Source of the DNA: Pseudomonadales bacterium
Lineage (GTDB): Bacteria > Pseudomonadota > Gammaproteobacteria > Pseudomonadales > UBA7239
Assembly: GCA_028280345.1 (NCBI GenBank)
Contig: JANQLY010000002.1
Coordinates: forward strand, 124,001-188,000
DNA: 64,000 nt
Reading direction: 5' to 3'
The notes beneath the pieces were generated by a model. The model did not search any database. It saw nothing but the letters and a program-made list of their open reading frames with translations, and was not told the DNA's origin. Positions 36,196 to 44,674 of the stretch are shown here, in pieces. Made by a program: the position numbers and the translations under genes. How positions within the stretch are numbered: the stretch's first letter is position 1; every line of letters starts with the position of its first letter.

Positions 36196-36903
36196 ATGTC
36201 GTACCAGAATATTGTGATTCTTACCGGTGCCGGCATCTCGGCAGAGTCCGGCATCAGGACTTTTCGCGCTGCCGACGGCCTGTGGGAAGATCACCGGGTC
36301 GAGGATGTGGCTTCCCCGGAGGGCTATGAGCGGGATCCGGAGCTGGTATTGCGTTTTTATAACGAGCGCCGCCGTCAGTTGCTCTCGGATGAGGTAGCGG
36401 AGAATGCGGCTCATAAAGCGTTGGCGAGGCTTGAGCGCGAGCACCCGGGCAATGTGCTTGTGGTCACCCAGAATATCGATGATTTGCACGAGCGTGGTGG
36501 CTCGCAGCAGGTGATCCATATGCATGGTGAGCTGCTGCGCATGTTTTGTACCCACTGTGCTGCAAAGTTTTCGATCGAGGCGGATATTGCTCTTGATAGC
36601 TGCTGCGAGCAGTGCTCAGCTACAGGCACATTGCGCCCCGATATTGTCTGGTTTGGTGAGATTCCGTACCGCATGGATGAGATTGCCCATGCGCTGGAAC
36701 GCTGTGATCTGTTTCTGTCGATCGGTACGTCAGGTAATGTTTATCCTGCGGCGGGATTTGTTGCATTGGCAAATCAGGTGGGGGCGCATACGGTGGAAAT
36801 CAACCTCGAGCCCTCCAATGTAGGCAGCCAGTTTAAACAGCATTTGTATGGCAAGGCGGGGGCGGTTTTGCCACAATATGTTGAATCCTTATTGACTGGG
36901 TAG
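36196..36903 (+). CDS. cobB: NAD-dependent protein deacylase (class III sirtuin)
   Basis: 235 residues with the SIR2 core: [14 protein letters not shown], the [11 protein letters not shown] block, catalytic histidine in HMHGE, and the four zinc cysteines (FCTHC and CCEQC). The Tyr-x-x-Arg pair (FYNERRR) marks class III sirtuins, which remove succinyl and malonyl groups as well as acetyl. The protein is shorter than E. coli CobB, lacking its N-terminal extension. The ATG at 36196 gives [13 protein letters not shown]. The tusA gene follows 17 bp later. Confidence 0.93.
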   Translation: MSYQNIVILTGAGISAESGIRTFRAADGLWEDHRVEDVASPEGYERDPELVLRFYNERRRQLLSDEVAENAAHKALARLEREHPGNVLVVTQNIDDLHERGGSQQVIHMHGELLRMFCTHCAAKFSIEADIALDSCCEQCSATGTLRPDIVWFGEIPYRMDEIAHALERCDLFLSIGTSGNVYPAAGFVALANQVGAHTVEINLEPSNVGSQFKQHLYGKAGAVLPQYVESLLTG

Positions 36904-36920
36904 GAGGTTGGCCGGATAGA

Positions 36921-37208
36921 ATGCGCGCCATGGGCGAATTCAGCGATCAAACAGAAACTATTGCAAGGCACCTCGATGCCAGGGGGTTATTTTGCCCGGA
37001 GCCTGTGATGATGTTGCACGGTGCGATTCGCCAGATTGAAGTGGGGCAGTTGCTGGAGGTGGTTGCGACAGATCCATCAACCGCACGGGATATTCCCAAA
37101 TTCTGTCAGTTTCTTGGCCATGAGTTGGTTAAGAAAACCGAATCTGAAGAGCTGTTTACTTATCGTATTCGCAAGGGAGCAGCTCAGCGCGATGCCGAAG
37201 AATCATAG
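36921..37208 (+). CDS. tusA: Sulfurtransferase TusA family protein
   Basis: 95 residues, or 92 if the second ATG at 36930 is used; an AGGAGG sequence precedes both. The core is [15 protein letters not shown], with the active-site cysteine in the CPxP motif, then a [19 protein letters not shown] block typical of the TusA/SirA fold. TusA passes persulfide sulfur from IscS to the TusBCD relay for 2-thiouridine of tRNA, and has other sulfur-carrier roles. It follows cobB closely and is probably co-transcribed. Confidence 0.9.
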   Translation: MRAMGEFSDQTETIARHLDARGLFCPEPVMMLHGAIRQIEVGQLLEVVATDPSTARDIPKFCQFLGHELVKKTESEELFTYRIRKGAAQRDAEES

Positions 37209-37250
37209 CGCTGAGTGAAAGGGAAACAGAGCCTATTTATTGCATAGGAA

Positions 37251-37961
37251 TTATTGTGTGGGAGGCTGCTCCACAAGCAGGGCAATCGCGGCCAAGGCTT
37301 CCGGATCCTGTGCTTTGATCTTGTTGGCGATATGGTGCTGGAAGTAGTAGCGAAAATCACTCTGCTTCTCGGCGCTGTAGAGGCAGTCATCGCCAGGTAA
37401 TACCGGGGTCTGGGTGCATTTCTTGTCGTCCACCACCATACCGTGAATTGTGCCGTCATTATGCAGTTGCCAACTGATAATCTCGGTGAGCATCAGGCTA
37501 TGGGGCTCGTTGGTGTTGAACACGGCATGGGTGCCAATGGTGTCGGGAATTTCCTGAACAACGGCATTTGGATCTTCACTTTCGTATTCGTAGTACTCTG
37601 CAGCGGTTTCCAGCTCGACGATCTTGTGGATCGGTGCCTCGAAAAACACTTCATCAATGCCCGGGTCATAAAACCCTTCGAACTGGCCTTCAAGAGGATC
37701 CTCGATTTTGGTGCAAGGGATCAGTTGATTCATCCAGGGGATCAGACCAACCACTTCACCACCTTTGCATAATCCCCAGCACAGGATGCGCATTGCAAAC
37801 AGTTTGCCCGGGTTGGCGTTATTGCTATATAGCATTTCGAGCCCGTCGAGTTCCGGGGCGAGGCGAATAACCTGGTTTTCGGAGTGTGAGGAAAGGAGTT
37901 GACCGCTGAACAGGTCGTAGACATTGTCGTCGTTATTATTATCGTGATGCGTCGTCTTCAT
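37251..37961 (-). CDS. Conserved-looking hypothetical protein, soluble, unknown function
   Basis: 236 residues from ATG 37961, chosen because of the strong AGGAGG site just upstream; an open frame continues 37 codons further without support. The N-terminus is His/Asn/Asp-rich (MKTTHHDNNNDDN). The body is acidic and mixed alpha/beta, with LCWGLCKGGEVVGLIPWMNQ, then IDEVFFEAPIHKIVELE and an acidic YYEYESEDPNA stretch. No signal peptide or membrane segment is seen. I do not recognise a family. It is convergent with tusA. Confidence 0.65.
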   Translation of the reverse strand: MKTTHHDNNNDDNVYDLFSGQLLSSHSENQVIRLAPELDGLEMLYSNNANPGKLFAMRILCWGLCKGGEVVGLIPWMNQLIPCTKIEDPLEGQFEGFYDPGIDEVFFEAPIHKIVELETAAEYYEYESEDPNAVVQEIPDTIGTHAVFNTNEPHSLMLTEIISWQLHNDGTIHGMVVDDKKCTQTPVLPGDDCLYSAEKQSDFRYYFQHHIANKIKAQDPEALAAIALLVEQPPTQ

Positions 37962-38256
37962 ATAACTGCCTCCTGGGGGTGTTCTGCGCCCGGGTAGCGA
38001 GGCTGTGAACACAATGATGTAATAAGGGGCTCGATTACTATATACAGTATAACCCTTGCTACCAAAGCACAAGACCTTGTGGAAAATAATTTTTTAACCC
38101 CTTTATTTATCTGAAATCACGGATATAATAGATAGTTCCCCCCGAAGATATTCCTCTCTGAACATTTTCACAAAAATCCCGGTCAGCTGTTGCGGCTGGT
38201 TGGTAAGTAAGGCGGTTAAAATACGTAAAAACAGGCAGATTGAGTAATCAGTACCG

Positions 38257-38793
38257 GTGGAATGCACACAACTTATCGAGCTTTTTGAGCGGGAATTTTC
38301 TCAAGCCTGGAATATACGGCTATTTGGTGGAGCTGAAGAACCGGTTTATTTACCTGCCGATCAAAAACACCCTAATAACCGTTTGTTTTTTACCCGGGAT
38401 TATCTTTCCAGCGCCTTACATGAAATTTCTCACTGGTGTATTGCCGGTAAACAGCGTTTGCAACAGGAAGACTGGGGATACTGGTATGTGCCCGATGGTC
38501 GCAATATTGAACAACAACGCGCTTTTGAAACGGTTGAAGTTAAAGTACAGGCATTGGAGTGGGCTTTGTCGTTAGCCTGTCAGCAACGCTTTCGCGTTAG
38601 CACGGATAATCTCAACGGTGAGACCTGTGACGATACCCCGTTCAAGGACCAGGTCTACCAACAGGCATTGGAATATTGTCACAACGGTTTGCCGGAGCGT
38701 GGAGAGCGGTTTTATAGAGCATTGCTACAGGCTACAGGGCAATATATTGAGCCGTTAGCAGAGACACAATTTGACCGTCAGATGCTGGATTGA
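38257..38793 (+). CDS. epmC: Elongation factor P hydroxylase
   Basis: 178 residues, the usual EpmC (YfcM) size. The HExxH-like metal motif SALHEISHWCIAG is near the middle, with WGYWYVPDGRN and a helical FETVEVKVQALEW block that carries further ligands. EpmC hydroxylates the beta-lysylated lysine of EF-P. It starts at GTG 38257 (MECTQLIELF). Its presence implies that EpmA and EpmB are encoded elsewhere. About 295 AT-rich bases with no gene precede it. A gap of about 34 bp leads to xni. Confidence 0.9.
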   Translation: MECTQLIELFEREFSQAWNIRLFGGAEEPVYLPADQKHPNNRLFFTRDYLSSALHEISHWCIAGKQRLQQEDWGYWYVPDGRNIEQQRAFETVEVKVQALEWALSLACQQRFRVSTDNLNGETCDDTPFKDQVYQQALEYCHNGLPERGERFYRALLQATGQYIEPLAETQFDRQMLD

Positions 38794-38827
38794 GATTTAA
38801 CGAGTTAAAATGGATTGAATTAAGGTT

Positions 38828-39775
38828 ATGGCAGTCAGGCGGCAGCAAAAAAAGCAGACCACACATAAAACAGCTGAACCACTATATCTGGTGGATGCCT
38901 CCATTTATATTTTTCGCGCGTATTTTTCCATGCCGGATAACTGGCATGCGGACAACGGTTATAGCACACATGCGGTTTATGGCTTTGCGATGTTTTTGTT
39001 GCAATTGCTGGAAAAAGTTTCACCGAAGTATGTGGCGCTTGCGTTTGACGAAAGCCTCGGCAGTTGTTTCAGGAATAAGATTTACCCGGACTATAAAGTC
39101 AGTCGCGCGCTGCCGGATGATGAGCTGGCATTTCAGCTGCACAGTTGCCGCGAACTGGCGAAAAAGATGGGCTTTAAAACCTTTGCCAGCAAGCGTTATG
39201 AAGCGGATGATCTGATTGCAAGCCTCTCTCATCGTTTTGGTAATGAACGTTGTCCCGTCGTCATTGTGACAAGAGATAAGGATCTTGGGCAATTGTTAAT
39301 CCGTAAACATGATCGCATCTGGGATTACGCTGATGATACCTGGTATCAGGCAAAAGAGATTGAAAGTAAATTTGGCGTTAAACCTGCACAGATAGCAGAC
39401 TACCTGGCACTTGTGGGCGACAGTATTGATGATATTCCTGGTGTGCCCGGTGTGGGTGCGAAAACAGCTGCCGGTTTATTGGCGGAGTTTGACACTGTTG
39501 AACAGTTGTTGCGCAATCTCGACAAGGTACTCAATCTGAAATTACGCGGTGTACAGAAGTTGCATACAAACCTTGAGCAATATCGCGAGCAGTTACAGAT
39601 GGCAAAGCAGCTTGCAACCCTGTATCACAAGGTGCCATTAAGCATCAAAAAAAGCGATTTGTGTTGCGGGCATTTTGCCGGAACGGTTTCACAGCGCAAG
39701 GTGGAAAACCTTGTGCGACAACTGGGTTTTGGTCAGCGTACATTGACACGTTTTCAATCGGTCTATGATTGGTAG
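38828..39775 (+). CDS. xni: Flap endonuclease Xni (ExoIX)-like
   Basis: 315 residues with the FEN/5'-3' exonuclease fold: YLVDASIYIFRAYFS with the first metal Asp, EADDLIASL, VTRDKDLGQLL, and the helix-hairpin-helix GDSIDDIPGVPGVGAKTA. These match the exonuclease domain of DNA polymerase I, here as a stand-alone protein like ExoIX of E. coli, which is slightly shorter at about 250. The extra length lies at the C-terminus and in a basic N-terminal leader. It probably processes 5' flaps in DNA repair. pdxB starts 12 bp after the stop. Confidence 0.86.
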   Translation: MAVRRQQKKQTTHKTAEPLYLVDASIYIFRAYFSMPDNWHADNGYSTHAVYGFAMFLLQLLEKVSPKYVALAFDESLGSCFRNKIYPDYKVSRALPDDELAFQLHSCRELAKKMGFKTFASKRYEADDLIASLSHRFGNERCPVVIVTRDKDLGQLLIRKHDRIWDYADDTWYQAKEIESKFGVKPAQIADYLALVGDSIDDIPGVPGVGAKTAAGLLAEFDTVEQLLRNLDKVLNLKLRGVQKLHTNLEQYREQLQMAKQLATLYHKVPLSIKKSDLCCGHFAGTVSQRKVENLVRQLGFGQRTLTRFQSVYDW

Positions 39776-39786
39776 AATTCTTTGTG

Positions 39787-40878
39787 ATGAAAATAGTTGC
39801 TGATGAAAATATTGTTGCGCTTGAGACTTTTGCCAATCATGGCGAAGTAGTGAGGTTGCCCGGGCGCGAGATAACGTCGGCTGATGTGCGGGATGCTGAT
39901 GTTTTACTGGTGCGTACAATTACCGACGTAAATAAAGCCTTGCTTGCAGATAGTGCGGTCAGGTTTGTGGGTAGTTGCACCATCGGTACGGATCATCTTG
40001 ATATTGCCTGGCTTGAAGAAGCCGGGATTCACTGGGCACATGCGCCGGGGTGTAATGCCAACGCTGTCGTAGATTATGTATTAACGGCATTGTATTCACT
40101 TGATGTGCCATTGGCCGATGTTTGTGTAGGTGTGGTGGGTTGCGGCAATGTCGGGTCGCGTTTGTTACAGCGCTTGCAGGCACTCGGGGTTAACACCTTA
40201 GGCTGTGATCCATTTCTTGATACTTACCGCGATAATCGTTTTGAAGATATTGTGTCGCAGTGTGAAGTTATTTGTTTGCATACCCCGTTAACGTCACAAG
40301 GTGAGCACCCGACTTTCCATTTGCTCAATGAATCGTTGCTGGATGCATTAATGCCCAATGCTGTATTGATTAATGCCGGGCGAGGAGCGGTGATTGACAA
40401 TCTCGCGCTGTTACACTGCTTGCAACAGAGAAAAGATATTCGTGTGGTACTCGATGTCTGGGAGGAAGAGCCGCAGATTAATACGACATTGTTAAAGCAC
40501 ACAGCTATCGGTACACCCCATATTGCCGGTTATAGTGAGCGAGGAAAAATTAATGCCACGGTGATGGTTTATGAACAACTATGCGAGTATTTTTCTTTAT
40601 CGTCAGTTGCGCGATCCGATAATAACAATATGGTGGTTGATCTTGACTGGAATAACTTCGGTACATTGCGATCCTTGCTGTTACATGCATACCCGTTGGC
40701 ACAGGATCAACAATTATTGCAGCAGGTAGTTCAGGCGGATGGTGCACAGCAAGGAGAGCTATTTGATCGGCTACGTAAGGATTATATTCCGCGACGGGAG
40801 TTCGGGGATTGCCGTGTGGCAAACGTGCCTGCAGCGCATCGTGCGCAGCTTCGTGCAGTGGGTTTTCAGTTAAGCTAG
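39787..40878 (+). CDS. pdxB: Erythronate-4-phosphate dehydrogenase
   Basis: 363 residues from ATG 39787 (MKIVADENIVALE), aligning with the family start. The D-2-hydroxyacid dehydrogenase fold shows the NAD loop GVVGCGNVGSRLL, catalytic Arg in NAGRGAVID and His in GTPHIAGYSERGK. The last 80 residues form the PdxB-specific dimerisation domain, which separates it from other family members. It catalyses the second step of the DXP-dependent pyridoxal phosphate pathway. Close spacing with xni and the methyltransferase suggests a common transcript. Confidence 0.94.
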   Translation: MKIVADENIVALETFANHGEVVRLPGREITSADVRDADVLLVRTITDVNKALLADSAVRFVGSCTIGTDHLDIAWLEEAGIHWAHAPGCNANAVVDYVLTALYSLDVPLADVCVGVVGCGNVGSRLLQRLQALGVNTLGCDPFLDTYRDNRFEDIVSQCEVICLHTPLTSQGEHPTFHLLNESLLDALMPNAVLINAGRGAVIDNLALLHCLQQRKDIRVVLDVWEEEPQINTTLLKHTAIGTPHIAGYSERGKINATVMVYEQLCEYFSLSSVARSDNNNMVVDLDWNNFGTLRSLLLHAYPLAQDQQLLQQVVQADGAQQGELFDRLRKDYIPRREFGDCRVANVPAAHRAQLRAVGFQLS

Positions 40879-40883
40879 TTGTT

Positions 40884-41822
40884 ATGTCAGTATTGAAAGA
40901 ACTGGAAACATTAAAGACAGTTTTGCAGGTCGCTGAGCAACGCTATAAACAAGCGGATAAAAAGCAAAGTCTGCGTGCCTTTCATGGGCGGGGTCATTGC
41001 TATGAAGGTTTGAGCTTTCTGAATGTCGATATTCATCCGCCGGTTTTACTCGCTACACTTTATGAAGAGCAAAGCGATCACTGGTATGACGAACTCAGTG
41101 AGCAGTTAAAGCAGTGTGCTGAACAGTGCGGCCTCGATGTGGTGATTGTACAAAAACGCTATATTCGCGGTGCGCCCTTCGATCTGCTGGCCGGTGAAGT
41201 ACCGAAAAAAACCTATGCCAACGTCGATGAACTACAGTTCTCATTAAATCTTGATGATAACCAGAATATCGGCTTCTTTCTTGATATGACACCGGGACAT
41301 CGCTGGTTGCAGCAGCGAGCTGAGGGAAAAAACATTCTTAATCTGTTTGCCTATACCTGTGCGTTCTCGGTTTACGGTATTGCTGGTGGTGCAAGGCGGG
41401 TAGTTAATATTGATAAAAGTAAACAGGCATTAAATCGCGGCTGGTTGAACCATTCGCTTAATCAGTTGCCTGCGGACAGGGCGCATTTTTTACCCCATGA
41501 TATTTTTAAGTCGGTAAAAAAGCTTGAGCGGCTGGGTCCCTATGAGCTGATAGTGATTGATCCGCCGTTTAACCAGAAGGGCAGTTTTTTGACGCATAAG
41601 GATTATGCGCGTTTGTTGCGTCATTTGCCGCGCTGGATGGCGGATCAGTGTGAAATTCTTGCCTGCCTCAATGCGCCGGGTCTGGATGAGAGCTTTTTAA
41701 GAGACCTGTTTGCCGAGGAATTGCCGCAGTGTGAGTTTGTGGAGCGTTTACCGACCCGGGAAGATTTTCCCGAGCGAGATGTGCAGCGCAATCTCAAATT
41801 GCTTGTCTATCAATGTAGTTAA
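40884..41822 (+). CDS. Class I SAM-dependent methyltransferase, RlmI/RlmK-like
   Basis: 312 residues from ATG 40884 (MSVLKELETLKTVLQ), starting just after the pdxB stop. An open frame reaching back into pdxB lacks conserved sequence. The SAM motif ILNLFAYTCAFSVYGIAGGA and the catalytic DPPFNQKG block place it in the RlmI/YccW-like group of rRNA cytosine-5 or guanine methyltransferases. There is no PUA domain and the protein is shorter than RlmI (about 396). The substrate is likely RNA, but this is inference. Confidence 0.8.
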   Translation: MSVLKELETLKTVLQVAEQRYKQADKKQSLRAFHGRGHCYEGLSFLNVDIHPPVLLATLYEEQSDHWYDELSEQLKQCAEQCGLDVVIVQKRYIRGAPFDLLAGEVPKKTYANVDELQFSLNLDDNQNIGFFLDMTPGHRWLQQRAEGKNILNLFAYTCAFSVYGIAGGARRVVNIDKSKQALNRGWLNHSLNQLPADRAHFLPHDIFKSVKKLERLGPYELIVIDPPFNQKGSFLTHKDYARLLRHLPRWMADQCEILACLNAPGLDESFLRDLFAEELPQCEFVERLPTREDFPERDVQRNLKLLVYQCS

Positions 41823-41839
41823 TACAGCAATTGCGGCAG

Positions 41840-42292
41840 TTAATGATGTTTAGCTTGTTCAAACAAATGTTGCACAATACTGCGAATCTGTACCGATGAG
41901 CGGTTTTTCAGTGCAATGCGAATCTGATGGACATTGCTGGAGAATTCTTCTATTACAGAGGGCGGGTTATTTTCTTCACTGACGAATGGGTGCTTGTCGG
42001 CGAGTTCCGAGCGAGTGGTCAGCAGTGTAAAGGCTTTCTGCGTTAATACGGCCTGGTCGAGTGCTTCATGGCGAATCGTATCGACAAAGCGGACATAGCC
42101 GGAATCAGCGAGCCAGATCATGGTGCTAAAACAGGCGTTGTGCCGATCACTGTGTAAGCCGAACTCATCCGGGTCGTCCGGGCCGGAAATGTCTTCTACA
42201 TATAACTGGGCGGGCTTGGGAAAATACAGATAAAGTTGTACGAGAATCCGCGCTACATCTTTATAAAAGTCATCAATATGGATATCGGTCAT
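41840..42292 (-). CDS. Hypothetical protein of about 150 residues beside alaA
   Basis: 150 residues, no membrane segment or signal peptide. The sequence includes DDFYKDVARILVQLYLYFPKPAQLYV, then a DRHNACFSTMIWLADSGYVRFVDTIRHEALDQAVLT block that reads like a winged-helix segment. The family is not one I can name. It is the second gene of a minus-strand pair, 18 bp downstream of alaA, and is convergent with the methyltransferase gene. Confidence that it is a real gene is high; function is unknown. Confidence 0.75.
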   Translation of the reverse strand: MTDIHIDDFYKDVARILVQLYLYFPKPAQLYVEDISGPDDPDEFGLHSDRHNACFSTMIWLADSGYVRFVDTIRHEALDQAVLTQKAFTLLTTRSELADKHPFVSEENNPPSVIEEFSSNVHQIRIALKNRSSVQIRSIVQHLFEQAKHH

Positions 42293-42310
42293 GTCGTTAC
42301 CTTTTGGCGC

Positions 42311-43522
42311 CTATTGGGAATAATGCGCGAGAAAGTCACCGATATCGAGAATGGCTTTTTCCAGTTCGTCGAGTTGTGGTAAAAACACCACGCGAAAATG
42401 GTTCGTGTCGGGCCAGTTAAACGCGCTACCCTGAACCACCAGCAGTTTTTTTTGAACCAATAGATCGAGCACCATTTGTTCATCGTCCTGAATATTAAAT
42501 CGCTCATCCAGTTTCGGAAACAGATAGATCGCGCCTTTAGGTTTAACACAGCTCACACCGGGAATGTCGTTAAGCAATTGCCAGGCGGTTTCGCGTTGTT
42601 TATATAAACGACCACCATCTATCACAAGGTCGTCGATACTTTGATAACCACCCAGTGCAGTCTGGATCGCATGTTGTGCGGGCACATTGGCGCACAGTCG
42701 CATTGAGGCGAGAATATCCAGCCCTTCAACATAACTATTTGCCTGGTGTTTGGCGCCGCTGATAAACATCCAGCCGGAACGAAAGCCTGCCAGACGATAG
42801 GCCTTGGATAGACCGTTAAAGGTCAGGCATATCACATCATTGGCAAGGCTTGCCAGAGGAATATGCTGGGCATCATCGTAGAGAATCTTGTCATAGATTT
42901 CGTCGGCAAAAATAACGAGGTTGTGCTCACGGGCAAGCGCTACGATGCTTTCGAGCATATCCTTGCTATAGACTGCGCCGGTGGGGTTGTTCGGATTGAT
43001 GACAACAATGCCGCGGGTCTTGTCGGTGATTTTACTTTTAATGTCATCGAGATCTGGCTGCCAGTCCGATGCTTCATCACAAAGATAGTGTACGGCCTTG
43101 CCACCACTGAGCGAAGTAGACGCTGTCCACAGAGGATAGTCCGGTGCCGGGATCAGTATTTCATCGCCGCTGTTGATGAGTGCCTGCAAGGCCATGGAAA
43201 TCAACTCGCTGGCACCGTTGCCGAGGTAGATATCTTCAATCTGGATGTCGGGTACACCGTGTTGTTGGTAGTACTGCATAACAGCCTTGCGTGCAGAGTA
43301 CAGGCCTTTGGATTCACAGTATCCCTGTGACAAAGCAAGGTTGTGTTTCACATCCTGCAAAATTTCATCGGGGGTTTCGAGGCCAAATGGAGCCGGGTTG
43401 CCGATATTGAGTTTGAGAATACGTTGTCCTTCTTCTTCCATACGATAAGCCTGTTCAAGCACAGGCCCGCGGATGTCGTAACAGACACCGTGGAGTTTGT
43501 TGGACTTTTCAAGAATGTTCAT
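42311..43522 (-). CDS. alaA: Glutamate-pyruvate aminotransferase AlaA (YfbQ)
   Basis: 403 residues from ATG 43522 (MNILEKSNKLHGVCYDIRG), which aligns with the start of E. coli AlaA. A TTG at 43543 with a better AGGT site would add seven residues. It is a class I/II PLP aminotransferase. NPNNPTGAVY, FADEIYDKILYDD and the PLP lysine in NGLSKAYRLAGFRSGW are all intact, as is the arginine in NHFRVVFLP. It makes alanine from pyruvate with glutamate as donor. The next gene, of unknown function, follows closely. Confidence 0.93.
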   Translation of the reverse strand: MNILEKSNKLHGVCYDIRGPVLEQAYRMEEEGQRILKLNIGNPAPFGLETPDEILQDVKHNLALSQGYCESKGLYSARKAVMQYYQQHGVPDIQIEDIYLGNGASELISMALQALINSGDEILIPAPDYPLWTASTSLSGGKAVHYLCDEASDWQPDLDDIKSKITDKTRGIVVINPNNPTGAVYSKDMLESIVALAREHNLVIFADEIYDKILYDDAQHIPLASLANDVICLTFNGLSKAYRLAGFRSGWMFISGAKHQANSYVEGLDILASMRLCANVPAQHAIQTALGGYQSIDDLVIDGGRLYKQRETAWQLLNDIPGVSCVKPKGAIYLFPKLDERFNIQDDEQMVLDLLVQKKLLVVQGSAFNWPDTNHFRVVFLPQLDELEKAILDIGDFLAHYSQ

Positions 43523-43642
43523 AAGTGTCAATTGCTTGTTCAATTACCTGACAGAGTTAATTAGCTGGATTACAGAGAGCTGTTGCAACAACAGTGTGGC
43601 ACTTTTCAGCCTTTGGTCTGTCAATAATAAGCTGGTTTAAGG

Positions 43643-43659
43643 AATAACAGTAAGTTATT
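43643..43659. promoter_or_regulatory. Small inverted repeat in the alaA-msrB intergenic region
   Basis: AATAAC and GTTATT form a perfect 6-bp inverted repeat around AGTAA. It lies between the divergent alaA and msrB genes, where an operator would be expected, but a repeat this short can arise by chance. No regulator can be named. Confidence 0.25.
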
Positions 43660-43750
43660 GTAACTGCTTCATATTTTTCAGGCTAATACTTATTCACTTC
43701 AGGCCAGCCACAGCCATAATCGAGAGCAATAACCGAGTGAGGAGCTTATT

Positions 43751-44143
43751 ATGAGTGATGATCTAACTAGCGACGAGCAATGGAAAGAAAAACTCTCTCC
43801 CGAAGCCTATGTGGTTTGTCGGCAGAAGGGTACAGAGCCGCCGTTCAGTGGCGCCTTGCTTGATGAAAAGCGCGGCGGGGTATTTACCTGTGCCTGCTGT
43901 GGACAGCCGCTGTTCAGTAGCAATAGCAAGTTTGACTCCGGTTCCGGCTGGCCTAGTTTCTTCGAAAAGATTGATGAATCAGCGGTGCGCGAGATCGTCG
44001 ACCACTCCCATGGCATGGTGCGCACCGAGGTGGTGTGTGACAAATGTAATTCTCACCTGGGTCATGTATTCCCCGATGGCCCGCCACCGAGTGGCCTGCG
44101 TTTCTGCATTAACTCGCTGTCACTGGATTTTGTACCCGAGTAA
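43751..44143 (+). CDS. msrB: Peptide methionine-(R)-S-oxide reductase
   Basis: 130 residues, standard for MsrB. The zinc-binding cysteine pairs (CACCGQPLF and [12 protein letters not shown]) and the catalytic cysteine block [13 protein letters not shown] are present, along with the [10 protein letters not shown] substrate loop. It reduces methionine-R-sulfoxide in proteins through thioredoxin. The ATG at 43751 follows GAGGAG. The S-specific partner msrA starts near the right edge of the window at 63.4 kb, so the two are not linked. Confidence 0.95.
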   Translation: MSDDLTSDEQWKEKLSPEAYVVCRQKGTEPPFSGALLDEKRGGVFTCACCGQPLFSSNSKFDSGSGWPSFFEKIDESAVREIVDHSHGMVRTEVVCDKCNSHLGHVFPDGPPPSGLRFCINSLSLDFVPE

Positions 44144-44162
44144 TTAGCAAGCTCTTTTATAA

Positions 44163-44186
44163 GCCGGTTATTGCTATAAAACCGGC
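44163..44186 (+). terminator. Hairpin after msrB, possible terminator
   Basis: GCCGGTT (44163-44169) pairs perfectly with AACCGGC (44180-44186) over a 10-nt loop. It lies 20 bp after the msrB stop. The following CCTTCGG has no T-run, so termination strength is doubtful. Confidence 0.45.
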
Positions 44187-44251
44187 CTTCGGAAAACCAC
44201 AGTCCGTGTCGGCAGGTTATTGATTCTACGGGACTAAACGTCCACGGGGCC

Positions 44252-44280
44252 TTGACTCCGTCCGGTCTGGCCCCTAGAAT
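44252..44280 (+). promoter_or_regulatory. Sigma-70 promoter of the tRNA-Glu/tRNA-Gly unit
   Basis: TTGACT at 44252-44257 and TAGAAT at 44275-44280 are separated by an ideal 17 bp. The bases just after the -10 are GCGCGC, the GC-rich discriminator characteristic of stable-RNA promoters under stringent control. The tRNA-Glu begins 25 bp downstream. Confidence 0.85.
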
Positions 44281-44304
44281 GCGCGCTCTCTGGAAGTCTG
44301 TTGC

Positions 44305-44380
44305 GTCCCCTTCGTCTAGAGGCCTAGGACACCGCCCTTTCACGGCGGTAACAGGGGTTCGACTCCCCTAGGGGACGCCA
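44305..44380 (+). tRNA. tRNA-Glu (UUC)
   Basis: 76 nt including an encoded CCA. The acceptor stem GTCCCCT pairs with AGGGGAC. The anticodon stem CCGCC/GGCGG holds loop CTTTCAC with anticodon TTC. The T-loop is TTCGACT. The D-arm reads CGTCTAGAGGCCTAGGACAC, typical of glutamate tRNAs. Confidence 0.97.
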
Positions 44381-44430
44381 TTTCAGACTTACCCGGGAAC
44401 ATGTGCTTTTGTGGTATCGTGCATGTTCAG

Positions 44431-44506
<76 letters not shown>

Positions 44507-44514
44507 AATTATTT

Positions 44515-44544
44515 AAAGGCCACCTGTTGCAGGTGGCCTTTTTT
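44515..44544 (+). terminator. Rho-independent terminator of the tRNA unit
   Basis: A 9-bp stem GGCCACCTG (44518-44526) and CAGGTGGCC (44530-44538) with a TTG loop is followed by six T. It begins 11 bp after tRNA-Gly. Confidence 0.95.
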
Positions 44545-44674
44545 ATTGTCTGTTTTCATCACTTATTGCCCGGGTTAAGGCCTTTTAATTTCCGATTCTG
44601 CCCATACCTACTACTGATACCCATCAGAACCCTGTCCGTTCTATAATCTGTCGCTACTTTCCGGGGAGAACAAC

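Noticed and set aside
32969-37208. Complete F420 biosynthesis cluster
   Set aside because: CofD and CofE are not found in this window; neighbouring cobB and tusA are ordinary NAD-deacylase and sulfur-carrier genes, so only the fusion gene can be claimed.
38025-38055. LexA-like half-site TATACAGTA upstream of the unknown gene at 37251-37961
   Set aside because: Only the right half fits the gammaproteobacterial LexA box; the left half lacks CTGT, so an SOS operator is not supported.
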